From positions 1 through 64,000 of the forward strand of contig NZ_WSJB01000005.1 of NCBI RefSeq assembly GCF_009763255.1: DNA of 64,000 nucleotides, read 5' to 3'. Both the position numbers and the translations under genes were made by a program. The DNA comes from Bordetella sp. 02P26C-1 (GTDB lineage Bacteria > Pseudomonadota > Gammaproteobacteria > Burkholderiales > Burkholderiaceae_B). Under the pieces are notes generated by a model. The model did not search any database, was not told the origin of the DNA, and saw nothing but the letters and a program-made list of their open reading frames with translations. Of the stretch, positions 45,861-57,501 are shown piece by piece (positions within the stretch are counted from its first letter, which is position 1; the number at the start of each line of letters is the position of its first letter).

Positions 45861-46831
45861 CGCCGGTCACGCTCTTAACGGGATTCCTGGGCAGTGGCAA
45901 AACCACGTTGTTGTCGCGCCTGTTGTCCAGCGATGATTTTCGCGATACGGCCGTCATCGTCAACGAGTTTGGCGAGGTAAGCCTGGACCACGAGATGATC
46001 CGTAGCGCCGACGAGACGGTCATTACCCTGGGTAATGGCTGCCTCTGCTGTCGTTCGTCGTCGGATGTGGCGCGTGCCCTGGACGATTTGCGTCGCCGCC
46101 GCGAGGCGGGCGAGGTCGCATTTCAACGCGTGATCATCGAGACCTCGGGTCTGGCCGACCCGGTGCCCTTGCTGCATGCATTAAGCAGCGATCTGGTCTC
46201 GGCCATGAACTTCGTGTTGTCGCGCGTGGTGACGGTTATCGATGGCGTGGCCGGACTGTCTACGTTGGAAGGATACGAAGAAGCGCGACGCCAGGTCGGC
46301 ATGGCCGACATCGTGCTCGTGTCCAAAACCGATCTGGCGGACGACACCACGAGCGTGCGCGCCCTGGTGTCGGCGCTGAATCCGACCGCCCTCGTGATGG
46401 ATGCTCGGAGCTGGTCGGGACAAACGCCTGAGCGCGTCGAACCACGAGCCAGGCCCGCTGCCGCGCCAGCGCTGCACACGCATGGCTATCGCTCGATCAG
46501 CCTCGTGCGCGAAAAGCCCTTGAGCGCCGCCGTCGTGCCGCTGTTCCTGGAAGGACTGGCCACGCATTTAGGCGACAAGCTGCTGCGTCTGAAGGGTTTT
46601 ATCGCGCTGGCGGAATGTCCCGATAAACCGATGGTCGTGCATGCGGTCCAGCATATGGTGTTCAGCCCGCAATGGCTGCCTCAATGGCCCAGCGACGATC
46701 AACGCACGCGCATCGTACTCATCGGCCACGATCTCCCGACCGATTGGCCCGAACTATTGCTAGAGGCGCTCGAAGCCGAGGTGCAAGTTGTCACCCAAGA
46801 GCGGCTCAATCCAACTCAGCAAGCGATATAA
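45857..46831 (+). CDS. CobW/COG0523 family GTPase, putative metallochaperone
   Basis: A G3E GTPase of 324 residues. Walker A GFLGSGKTT starts at residue 9. The metal motif CxCC is at C62, C64 and C65 (GNGCLCC), and SKTDL is the guanine-recognition motif. The C-terminal CobW domain is present, but the His-rich linker is short (HTHGYRS). Such proteins deliver zinc or other metals to specific client enzymes. Sitting in an operon with a binuclear amidohydrolase, its client is likely that enzyme or the imidase-like one. Confidence 0.9.
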   Translation: MTPVTLLTGFLGSGKTTLLSRLLSSDDFRDTAVIVNEFGEVSLDHEMIRSADETVITLGNGCLCCRSSSDVARALDDLRRRREAGEVAFQRVIIETSGLADPVPLLHALSSDLVSAMNFVLSRVVTVIDGVAGLSTLEGYEEARRQVGMADIVLVSKTDLADDTTSVRALVSALNPTALVMDARSWSGQTPERVEPRARPAAAPALHTHGYRSISLVREKPLSAAVVPLFLEGLATHLGDKLLRLKGFIALAECPDKPMVVHAVQHMVFSPQWLPQWPSDDQRTRIVLIGHDLPTDWPELLLEALEAEVQVVTQERLNPTQQAI

Positions 46832-46848
46832 AACAGGATGGTTCTACG

Positions 46849-47847
46849 ATGAATAAACCTTTAGTCGCCGTAATCGGCACGGGTGGCACAATTTCCTCGG
46901 TGGTGGATGATTCGCTGGATGTGCTGAACTACCCGGACATCAGCCGCAAGATGGACTCGGCCGAGGCCATCGCGCGTATTCAAGAAACCGAGCGGTTTGC
47001 CCAATATGTGACCCTGCCGTTTCGCGCTGTCGGCAGCTCGGCGATTTTGCCGTCGGATTGGATCGAACTCGCGCAGTTGATCATGCGTACGGCGCAAGAG
47101 CGCCCCGAGATTCGCGGCTTTGTCATTTTGCACGGCACAGCGACGATCGAAGAGACCGGGTATTTCCTGAACCTGGTATTGAAGACCGACAAGCCCGTCG
47201 TGCTGGTAGGCGCACAACGGCCGGCCAGCGCGGTCAGCAGCGACGTCAATATGAACGTGCTGGCCGCCGTGCGCACGGCGATCGACGAGCAAGCCATTGG
47301 GAAAGGCGTATTGATCGTGTTGAATGACGAAATTCATTCGGCCCGTGACGCGACCAAGACCTCGACCTACCGGCTTCAGACGTTCCGCAGCCATGATTTC
47401 GGCTTGCTGGGTCATGTGGATGGCGACCGCATCGAGTTCTATCGCTCGCCGGTGCGCAAGCACACCTTGGAGAGCCCGTTCGACATCAGCGAGATCTCCG
47501 TGTTGCCGCGCGTTGACATCGTTTACTCGTACGCCGGCGCGGACGCAACGGCCGTGGACGCCTTTGTCGCCGCCGGCGCAAAAGGCATTGTCTCCGCCGG
47601 TCTGGCCCCGGGGATACCTGCCCCGCTGGAGCGCAAGGCACTCGAACGCGCGGCTGCCTCCGGCGTGCTGGTAGTGCAATGCAGCCGCGCCGGCAGCGGC
47701 CGTGTCGCGCGCCGTCAGTATCTGTGTGATCAGGGCATGTTGGGTTCGGACAATCTCAACCCGCAAAAGGCCCGGATTCTGCTCGCGCTGGCGCTCACCA
47801 AAACCAATGATCCTGATAAGATTCAGGCGTTTTTCGAAATGCTGTAG
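46849..47847 (+). CDS. Type I/II asparaginase-family amidohydrolase with altered substrate site
   Basis: A cytoplasmic protein of 332 residues with the asparaginase fold. Catalytic T14 (GTGGTISS), T97 (HGTATIEETGYF) and K170 (RDATKTST) are kept. Two residues that hold the amino-acid part of asparagine are changed: the Asp after T97 is Ala98 (GTAT, not GTDT), and the Gln after S63 is Ser64. A substrate without an alpha-amino group, such as a half-amide like succinamate, fits better than asparagine. No signal peptide. ATG 46849 is chosen; the frame is open into the GTPase gene 17 nt upstream. Confidence 0.85.
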   Translation: MNKPLVAVIGTGGTISSVVDDSLDVLNYPDISRKMDSAEAIARIQETERFAQYVTLPFRAVGSSAILPSDWIELAQLIMRTAQERPEIRGFVILHGTATIEETGYFLNLVLKTDKPVVLVGAQRPASAVSSDVNMNVLAAVRTAIDEQAIGKGVLIVLNDEIHSARDATKTSTYRLQTFRSHDFGLLGHVDGDRIEFYRSPVRKHTLESPFDISEISVLPRVDIVYSYAGADATAVDAFVAAGAKGIVSAGLAPGIPAPLERKALERAAASGVLVVQCSRAGSGRVARRQYLCDQGMLGSDNLNPQKARILLALALTKTNDPDKIQAFFEML

Positions 47848-47993
47848 AGCTCTGCACGATTTGTGAAGACCTCTTGGTGTAGTGGGACCCGCCTGGCGCT
47901 TTGGCGTCCACCGACATCGATGGCTTTCGATGTTCAACGGATATCGCTAAAAGCCGAATCTCTAGTGTGATCTCTCGCGATTGAGGAAATAAA

Positions 47994-48728
47994 GTGAAAA
48001 CTGCGCAGTCAGGGACGAGGACCCGAAGGTCGTCGACGCAAAACCGTGGCTCATTGCGAACGTTCCCTGTTGCAAAGCTCGACACAGTCCTGCGCGAGAA
48101 CTTATCGACACACGTGGAGCGTCATATCCGCCAAGCACTGCTGGCGGGTCATTTCGCGCCGGGTGACCGGATTTCGCTAATCTCGATCGCAGAGACGCTC
48201 GGAACCAGCGTCACGCCGGTGCGCGAGGCGATCTCGCGCCTGGCCGCCGCGCAGGCGCTGGAACTCGTGCCCGGCGCGATCGCGCGGGTGCCTGCCTTCG
48301 ACGCGCATCACTACGAAGAGCTGCGCGACATCCGTCTGGCCGTCGAATGTCTGGCCGTCGAACGCGCCGCCCTGCGCGTCACGAAGCGCGAGTTAACGCA
48401 GATCAAGCGCGCCCTGAACGGTTTTCTCGCAGCCTCGCAAAGCGACGAAGTCGAGAAAATGCTTTTGGCCAGCCGCGACTTTCGCTTTTTGATCTACGAG
48501 GCATCGAAGATGCCGGCGCTAGTGCGCGTGATCGAAGACCTGTGGTTGCGCACCGCGCCCTCTTTCCGCCTGATGTATGGGTTCCGCACACGCGACGAAG
48601 AGCTCGAGCAAAGCTATTCGAAATTATTCCAGGCGCTGGAGAACCACGATGCGACCGAGGCGCGTCGGATAGCCGAACATACCGTGGTCGTAGGCGCCTC
48701 GCGCCTGATCGCCATGGTCGGCTCTTGA
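47994..48728 (+). CDS. GntR-family regulator, FCD type
   Basis: A 244-residue regulator. A basic N-terminal extension of about 30 residues precedes the winged helix (HVERHIRQALLAGHFAPGDR, then LGTSVTPVREAISRLAAAQA near residues 70-90). The all-helical FCD effector domain, which binds small carboxylates through a metal, follows (YEELRDIRLAVECLAVERAA). It lies between the amidase-like gene and the transaminase, all on the same strand, and is the likely local regulator. GTG start with GAGG 7 nt upstream. Confidence 0.92.
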   Translation: MKTAQSGTRTRRSSTQNRGSLRTFPVAKLDTVLRENLSTHVERHIRQALLAGHFAPGDRISLISIAETLGTSVTPVREAISRLAAAQALELVPGAIARVPAFDAHHYEELRDIRLAVECLAVERAALRVTKRELTQIKRALNGFLAASQSDEVEKMLLASRDFRFLIYEASKMPALVRVIEDLWLRTAPSFRLMYGFRTRDEELEQSYSKLFQALENHDATEARRIAEHTVVVGASRLIAMVGS

Positions 48729-48748
48729 TTTCGACGGTGAAAGCGGCG

Positions 48749-48811
48749 ACAGTATCTGTACAGTATTAGCTAATCTTCCAATACAGTTAGGAAGAATTAC
48801 GTTGACTGTAT
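48749..48811 (+). repeat. Repeated ACAGTAT/ACTGTAT elements upstream of the transaminase
   Basis: ACAGTAT occurs twice as direct repeats (48749-48755, 48760-48766). ATACAGT (48781-48787) and ACTGTAT (48805-48811) form an inverted pair 17 bp apart. The cluster sits 100-160 bp before the transaminase start and may be a regulator-binding array. Confidence 0.4.
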
Positions 48812-48908
48812 ATTTTCATCCTGCCGTTGCCCGGCCAGAATGGAAGCCGTTGTACCACGCACGTCAGACGATTGCGTGGCGGCACATTGATCAACCTGGA
48901 GCAAGACC

Positions 48909-50234
48909 ATGAACGCCCCCGCCGAGCTGCCCGATCTGTCGCATCTTTGGATGCCCTTCACCGCCAACCGCCAATTCAAAAGCCAGCCGCGCATGCTGGC
49001 CGGCGCCAAAGGGATGTACTACACCTCGGTCGATGGCCGCCAGGTGATGGACGGCACGGCCGGGCTATGGTGCGTGAACGCGGGGCATTGCCGCGAAGAA
49101 ATCGTCCAGGCCATTGCACAGCAGGCAGGCGAGATGGACTATGCACCCGGCTTCCAGCTGGGTCACCCTCTGGCATTCCAAGCCGCGACCGCCGTGGCCG
49201 AGATCATGCCCGAAGGCCTGGACCGCGTATTTTTCACGAACTCCGGTTCGGAATCGGTCGATACCGCGCTCAAGATCGCCCTGGCCTACCACCGCGCGCG
49301 CGGCGAGGGCCAACGTACTCGCTTGATCGGTCGCGAGCGTGGCTATCACGGCGTGGGATTCGGCGGCATTTCGGTGGGCGGGATCTCGCCCAACCGCAAG
49401 ACGTTCTCCGGCGCATTGCTGCCGGCGGTGGACCATCTGCCGCACACCCATAACCTGGAGAAGAACGCCTTCTCCAAGGGTCAGCCGGCCTGGGGCGAGC
49501 ATCTGGCCGATGAGCTCGAGCGACTCGTCGCCCTGCACGATCCGTCCACGATTGCCGCGGTCATCGTCGAACCCATGGCGGGTTCCACCGGCGTGCTCAT
49601 TCCGCCCAAGGGCTACCTTGAACGCCTGCGCGCGATCACGGCGAAATACGGGATTCTGCTGATTTTCGACGAAGTCATCACGGGCTACGGCCGCCTTGGT
49701 GCCGCGACCGCGAGCGAATTCTTCGGCATCACGCCGGATCTGATCTGCATGGCCAAGGGCGTGAGCAACGCCGCAGTCCCAGCGGGCGCGGTGGCGGTCA
49801 AGCGCGAGGTCCATGACGCGATCGTCAATGGCGTGGCGGGCGGAATCGAGTTCTTCCACGGCTACACGTATTCGGCTCACCCCCTGGCCGCGGCCGCGAT
49901 TATCGCCACGCTGGACTTGTACAAGCGCGAAAGCCTGTTTGCCCGCGCGCGCGAAATGTCGGCGGCGTTCGAAGTGGCCGCGCACGGCCTGCGTTCGGCG
50001 CCCAATGTCATCGACATCCGCAACCTCGGCCTGGTGGCTGGCATTGAGCTCGCCCCGCGCGAGGGCGCCCCCGGCGCGCGCGCGACCGAGGTGTTCCAGA
50101 AGTGCTTTGATAATGGTCTGATGGTCCGCTTTACCGGTGACATCATCGCCGTGTCGCCTCCGCTCATCATTGACGAAACGCAGATCACGGAGCTCTTTAG
50201 CAAGCTCAACGACGTGCTGCACAGCGTGGCATAA
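48909..50234 (+). CDS. Class III aminotransferase, beta-alanine:pyruvate type
   Basis: A PLP-dependent omega-transaminase of 441 residues. The PLP lysine is K283 (ICMAKGVSNAAVPAGAV). FFTNSGSESVDTALKIA binds the cofactor phosphate, and LLIFDEVITGYGRLG holds the pyridine-binding Asp. The N-terminal LSHLWMPFTANRQFK is the hallmark of the beta-alanine:pyruvate transaminase group, which makes malonate semialdehyde and alanine. This fits an amine or beta-amino acid product of the upstream hydrolases. An AGGAG-poor leader (GGAGCAAGACC) precedes the ATG. Confidence 0.9.
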   Translation: MNAPAELPDLSHLWMPFTANRQFKSQPRMLAGAKGMYYTSVDGRQVMDGTAGLWCVNAGHCREEIVQAIAQQAGEMDYAPGFQLGHPLAFQAATAVAEIMPEGLDRVFFTNSGSESVDTALKIALAYHRARGEGQRTRLIGRERGYHGVGFGGISVGGISPNRKTFSGALLPAVDHLPHTHNLEKNAFSKGQPAWGEHLADELERLVALHDPSTIAAVIVEPMAGSTGVLIPPKGYLERLRAITAKYGILLIFDEVITGYGRLGAATASEFFGITPDLICMAKGVSNAAVPAGAVAVKREVHDAIVNGVAGGIEFFHGYTYSAHPLAAAAIIATLDLYKRESLFARAREMSAAFEVAAHGLRSAPNVIDIRNLGLVAGIELAPREGAPGARATEVFQKCFDNGLMVRFTGDIIAVSPPLIIDETQITELFSKLNDVLHSVA

Positions 50235-50243
50235 AAGGAAGTG

Positions 50244-50301
50244 GCGCAGCGGCATCGCTAGCGATGCCGCTGCGCGCCTCACCGCGAGTCTGGTCGCGGT
50301 G
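50244..50301. terminator. Tandem hairpins after the transaminase
   Basis: A perfect 32-bp palindrome at 50244-50275 is followed by CACCGCGA/TCGCGGTG (50280-50301, 6-nt loop). Neither has a full T run. They lie 10 nt past the transaminase stop and probably mark the operon 3' end. Confidence 0.6.
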
Positions 50302-50460
50302 CTTATAGCCGCATGCAACGTGCGCGTATACAGCCAGTAACTCCCGCGAAAACACCGGCTCCCCACATCTCGTTATACTCCCCGCGGGGCTGACGATGCC
50401 CTCGACTGGATAGCTGGCTTGCGCCGATCCAGCGGTAAGCAACGTATAACGGAAAACGAA

Positions 50461-52437
50461 ATGAAAAAGGCAGTAGGGATCACCACCGGAGTGGTCGTTG
50501 TCGCCGTCGCTGGTTGGCTCGGCGCGACCTGGTACACCGGCAAACGCATCGAGGCCGAAGCACCGGCGCAAGTGACGCGGCTCAATAAGGAGCTGGCTCA
50601 GGCGCTTGCCGGCACGGGGCACGGCCTGTCGTTCGAACAGATCTCCTACGACCGCCATTTCTTTACCACCGATGTTCGGTATGTGGTCAAACTGAGCGAA
50701 CCCGCCGACGACGACACGCTGCCTGAAAACCTGCTGGAAATCGCGGGAAAAATCGAACACGGGCCATTCGCCAAGGGCTCGCTGGCACGTGGCCATTGGC
50801 TACCCAAGCTCGCCTTTGTGCACACCGAACTGGCGGAAAACGAGTTCATCAAGCCCGTGCTCGAGTTGACCCAGGGTGCCTCGCCCGTGACTAGCGATAC
50901 GATCTTTGCGTACAACGGCGATGCGGAAATCACCTCCTCCATCGTCCCCATCGAATTCGCGAAAGACGAGCAAAGCATCAAGTTCAGCGGCGCGCAAATG
51001 CAGGGTACTTACACCCGCGCCACGCAGCATATCGTCGGGTCCTCGACGATGGGTAAGCTGTTTTTGCACATCAATGATGAAGACGAGACCGTACAGATCG
51101 ACATCGATGGCCTGAGCATGGAGATCGATACCCGCGCGGGTAAGTGGGGTCTGGGCGTCGGCACCTCCGGCATGAAGATCGACCGCATGGCGTTCGACGC
51201 GAAGCCGCGCGCGCTGGACGCTGCCACGCCCGGGCAAGGCCCCGAGGAGCATGGCTCGAATGTCGTGATCAAGGAACTGAGCTATACAGGCTCGTTAGGC
51301 GAGACCGGCGATATGCTCCATGGCGCCGCCGACTACAAGATCGGCCAGGTTTTGGTCAATGGCAACGATTTTGGCCACGGGTCTGTCAGCATCAAAGTAG
51401 ATCGCGTCGATGGTCCGGCCTCCAAGGCCCTGACCGATTTTTATAACGAACTGCTCAGCGAATCCTCGGATGACACTGTTGCCAGCTCGCCCAACGAGGC
51501 CCGAGTCACCGAGGCGACCAATCAACTCATCAAGCTGTTGGCGGCCAAGCCTACGCTGCGCATCGAGCCGGTGATCTGGGAAACTGCCAAGGGGCAAAGC
51601 CGCCTGGACCTGGCCGTGGACCTGACCAAGCCGGAAGGGTTGAACCCCGGCCAGGCGCTGCCGTCCGATTATCGTCAATTGGTTCAACAGGCCATTGCAC
51701 TCATCGATCTGAAGATCAAGCTGTCTAAACCCATGATGCAGGATGTGCTGGCGCAGTATCTGCAAAACGAGGGCGAAGACGCCGCGGTCGCTGCGGACGA
51801 AGCCGCCGGACAGATCGACTCGCTGGGCGGCCTGGCCGAGATGTTCGGCATCGCCAAGGTGCAAGGCGAAGACCTGGTGGGCACGTTCCGCTACGCTGAA
51901 GGCAAGGCTGACCTCAATGGCGAGGAATTCCCCGTCGAAGATTTGTTCGAAAATCTATTAGGGGGCCTGGGCAGCAACGATGAGGAAATGGTTGGCGACG
52001 ATAACGCAATGCTCGAGACGCTGGATCCCACGGTCATCGGCGAGATCATCGAGAGCATGGGTTACGACTACCAGTTGGGCGCCACCGACGACGGCGCGCC
52101 CGTGGTGAAGGTCGATGGCAGTGACGAAGGCGCCGAGAGCATCACGATCGCGTTCAATGACTGCGAAACCTCCTCGGCGTGCAGCGACATGTCCTTGCGC
52201 GCGACGATCAAGACGCCGCATGCAGTGTCGATGCGTGCGCTGAATGATTGGAATCAGGAAAATCGCATGGCGCGCGCCTATTGGGATGCCGACAAAAAAG
52301 TCGCCGTCCTGGAAATGGATGTGAACGCCTATGGCGGTATCGGTGCGAGTAATGTGCAGTATTCGCTAGCCGTCTTTTTGGCCAGCGTGACGGATTTCGC
52401 CGACACGATGAACGCCGCGGCAGACAAGAAGTCGTAA
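50461..52437 (+). CDS. DUF945 (YdgA-like) family protein
   Basis: A 658-residue protein with one N-terminal hydrophobic anchor (residues 4-23). WYTGKRIEAEAPAQVTRLNK and LSFEQISYDRHFFTTDVRY follow, the recognisable YdgA start. The rest is a long beta-rich extracytoplasmic region. A Cys pair near residue 570 (DCETSSACSDM) may form a disulfide in the periplasm. The function is unknown; E. coli YdgA has been linked to the cell envelope. ATG 50461 begins the hydrophobic anchor; the frame is open to 50419. Single gene with a strong terminator. Confidence 0.82.
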   Translation: MKKAVGITTGVVVVAVAGWLGATWYTGKRIEAEAPAQVTRLNKELAQALAGTGHGLSFEQISYDRHFFTTDVRYVVKLSEPADDDTLPENLLEIAGKIEHGPFAKGSLARGHWLPKLAFVHTELAENEFIKPVLELTQGASPVTSDTIFAYNGDAEITSSIVPIEFAKDEQSIKFSGAQMQGTYTRATQHIVGSSTMGKLFLHINDEDETVQIDIDGLSMEIDTRAGKWGLGVGTSGMKIDRMAFDAKPRALDAATPGQGPEEHGSNVVIKELSYTGSLGETGDMLHGAADYKIGQVLVNGNDFGHGSVSIKVDRVDGPASKALTDFYNELLSESSDDTVASSPNEARVTEATNQLIKLLAAKPTLRIEPVIWETAKGQSRLDLAVDLTKPEGLNPGQALPSDYRQLVQQAIALIDLKIKLSKPMMQDVLAQYLQNEGEDAAVAADEAAGQIDSLGGLAEMFGIAKVQGEDLVGTFRYAEGKADLNGEEFPVEDLFENLLGGLGSNDEEMVGDDNAMLETLDPTVIGEIIESMGYDYQLGATDDGAPVVKVDGSDEGAESITIAFNDCETSSACSDMSLRATIKTPHAVSMRALNDWNQENRMARAYWDADKKVAVLEMDVNAYGGIGASNVQYSLAVFLASVTDFADTMNAAADKKS

Positions 52438-52466
52438 CCTGGCGCCAGCCTTCCGGCTGACCTAGC

Positions 52467-52506
52467 AAAACGCCCGTCGAAAGCGATTTCGACGGGCGTT
52501 TTATTT
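52467..52506. terminator. Bidirectional terminator between the DUF945 gene and gcvP
   Basis: A perfect 16-bp stem (52467-52482 with 52487-52502) around GCGA, with A and T runs at the ends. It serves both convergent genes. Confidence 0.92.
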
Positions 52507-52580
52507 AGCGACGATCACAGCGATGAAAGCGGCCGCGTGACAAAGCGAGCCTTCTATCGCTGCGTCAGCGTGCGATCAGA

Positions 52581-55454
<2,874 letters not shown>

Positions 55455-55514
55455 GAGGAATCTCGGTACGGAGAAAGCGTCATGCGGGCCGATCGCCCGC
55501 ATGACGTCAGCGGG

Positions 55515-55892
55515 TCAGCTGTTGGCGACGGCTTCGTAGCCGGCGGCGTCGAGCAACTGGTCGACATCAGCCGCGTTGTCCGGCTTGATCTTGTAGATCC
55601 AGGTGTTGAATGCCGCTTCGTTGATCAGGTTGGGCGTGCCTTCGAGCTCTTCGTTGAACGCGACAATTTCGCCCGAGACCGGGGCGTAGATGTCGGAAGC
55701 GGCCTTGACCGATTCGACCACGCCAGCGGTGTCGCCGGCCTTGAGCTTGGCGCCGACGACCACGTCGCCGACAAAGACCAGATCGCCCAGCTGTTCCTGG
55801 GCGGTATCGGTAATGCCAACGGCGTAGACATCGCCATCGGCGAGCACCCATTCATGGGACTCGGTGTATTTACGATCGGTGGGCAGGCTCAT
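55515..55892 (-). CDS. gcvH: Glycine cleavage system H protein
   Basis: The lipoyl carrier that shuttles the aminomethyl group between P and T proteins. The 125-residue protein has lipoylated K63 in VVESVKAASDIYAPVSG and the N-terminal YTESHEWV. The length is normal. A site with GAGCTTTTC lies just before the ATG. A 62-nt gap separates it from gcvT. Confidence 0.98.
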   Translation of the reverse strand: MSLPTDRKYTESHEWVLADGDVYAVGITDTAQEQLGDLVFVGDVVVGAKLKAGDTAGVVESVKAASDIYAPVSGEIVAFNEELEGTPNLINEAAFNTWIYKIKPDNAADVDQLLDAAGYEAVANS

Positions 55893-55954
55893 GAAAAGCT
55901 CCTAGTAGTTTGGACGCGCCTGCGCCGACACCCCTGCCGGCGCATGGCGGCAGT

Positions 55955-57055
55955 TTACGAGTGTTCGACGGGTTTGCCGTGGCGGACAAAGGGCAATTTG
56001 GTTACCAAAGCCGGCACCCATTTACCGCGAATGTCTACCTCGACCGTTTGGCCGGGTGTCACGCCTAGCGGCAGGCGGGCAAAAGCAATCGACACGCCCA
56101 GCGTGGGCGACATGGTGCCGCTGGTGGTTTCGCCCATGCTTTGGGGCGTACGCACGGCCATATGGGCGCGCATCACGCCGCGTTCCTGCAGCTTCAAGCC
56201 GAGGAAAGCACACGGCGTGGCGGTTTGCTCCAGCGCATCACGGCCGATGAAACGGCGCGCGGGATCCTTGAGCGACACGGTCCAGGCCAAGCCGGCCTGA
56301 TCCGGCTGGGTGAGTTCGTCCATGTCCTGGCCGTACAGATTCATGCCGGCTTCCAGGCGCAGCGTGTCGCGCGCGCCCAGACCGCAGGGGCGCACGCCCT
56401 GGGCGGCCAAATCATTCCACAGCGCAACCACATCGTCGGCGGGCAGGACGATTTCAAAGCCGTCTTCGCCGGTGTAGCCGGTACGCGCAACCAGGGTGTC
56501 GTCGGCGACTTGCGCGCCGACAAACGGGGTCAGGGATTCGGTCGCAGCCTGCCATGCCGGGCGAGCCGCCCAGACTTTGGCGCGGGCGTTCGGGCCTTGC
56601 ACGGCGACCATCGCCAGATCGCGACGCGGCGTGATGGTGACCTCGAACTGGCCCGCGGCGGCGACGCGGCGCATCCACGCGACATCCTTGTCGGCCGTGC
56701 CGGCGTTCACGACCACGCGCCATGCGTCGGCGGCAAAGAAATAGATAATCAGGTCATCGATAATCCCGCCCTGGGGATTGAGCATGCAGGAATACAACGC
56801 CTTGCCGGGCACGGTCAGCTTGGCCACATCGTTGGCGACAAGACGTTGCAAAAAAGCCGCCGCTTGCTCGCCGGCCACGTCCACATTCAGCATGTGCGAG
56901 ACGTCGAACATACCGGCATCGCGGCGCACGGCATGGTGTTCTTCCAGCTGCGACCCGTATGCCAGCGGCATATCCCAGCCGCCGAAATCGACCATGCGCG
57001 CACCAGCGGCGACGTGAGTTTCAGCCAGGGGGGTACGTTTTAGAACAGCAGACAT
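55955..57055 (-). CDS. gcvT: Glycine cleavage system T protein (aminomethyltransferase)
   Basis: Transfers the methylene group from H protein to tetrahydrofolate and releases ammonia. The 366-residue protein shows the family motifs [56 protein letters not shown] and [20 protein letters not shown] 57055 gives the standard N terminus; the frame opens to 57079. It is first in the operon, behind a tandem glycine riboswitch. Confidence 0.98.
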   Translation of the reverse strand: MSAVLKRTPLAETHVAAGARMVDFGGWDMPLAYGSQLEEHHAVRRDAGMFDVSHMLNVDVAGEQAAAFLQRLVANDVAKLTVPGKALYSCMLNPQGGIIDDLIIYFFAADAWRVVVNAGTADKDVAWMRRVAAAGQFEVTITPRRDLAMVAVQGPNARAKVWAARPAWQAATESLTPFVGAQVADDTLVARTGYTGEDGFEIVLPADDVVALWNDLAAQGVRPCGLGARDTLRLEAGMNLYGQDMDELTQPDQAGLAWTVSLKDPARRFIGRDALEQTATPCAFLGLKLQERGVMRAHMAVRTPQSMGETTSGTMSPTLGVSIAFARLPLGVTPGQTVEVDIRGKWVPALVTKLPFVRHGKPVEHS

Positions 57056-57142
57056 GAACAGGCTCCAGTACGGCGGCATCGCCTAGGGTTACGGAATGCC
57101 GGCCTGGATGCGGAAAGCGCCAGAGCCAGCTGGATTTTCCGC

Positions 57143-57376
57143 CCCTCTGTCCTTTTGCCTGAGAGTTGCCCCGCATGCGGCGGGTTTGCACCTTCGGCGC
57201 CTGAGCTGCTCGCGTCAACGCGGTGCCAGGTCTCTCCAGAGTGCTGTTTCAGTGTGTGGCGCATGATCTGCGCCAGGACACTGGTGCGTCGCGGTATGGG
57301 TTACCTGAGCGATTCCGGGCGAATTGCGCCTTCGGCGACGGCCCTGCCCCAAGATGGTGGACCGCTCTCTCCCGCG
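57143..57376 (-). promoter_or_regulatory. Tandem glycine riboswitch upstream of gcvT
   Basis: Two aptamers on the minus strand. The first (about 57243-57376) carries GGAGAG, GCCGAAGGCGCAA and GCTCAGGTA, with a long hairpin arm (CAGTGT/ACACTG, GGCGCA/TGCGCC). The second (57143-57241) carries GGAGAGACC, GCCGAAGGTGCAA, ACTCTCAGGCAAAAGGACAG. The linker is only a few nucleotides. Glycine binding should switch on gcvT-gcvH-gcvP. The rest of the 446-bp gap up to the ZIP gene shows nothing else. Confidence 0.95.
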
Positions 57377-57501
57377 ACTAACATGACAGCGGAGTGAAGC
57401 ATACATCGAAATTCATACCATCGCCTAGCGACAACGCGCGCCAGCGTGTTGGATCGACAGGTAATACGCGCGGCCCGCGCCGGCAAACGCCAGCGGCCGG
57501 G

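Noticed and set aside
57056-57500. Possible CRISPR-like or repeat array from the repeated GGAGAG and CTCAGG motifs
   Set aside because: The repeated elements are the two aptamers of the tandem glycine riboswitch.
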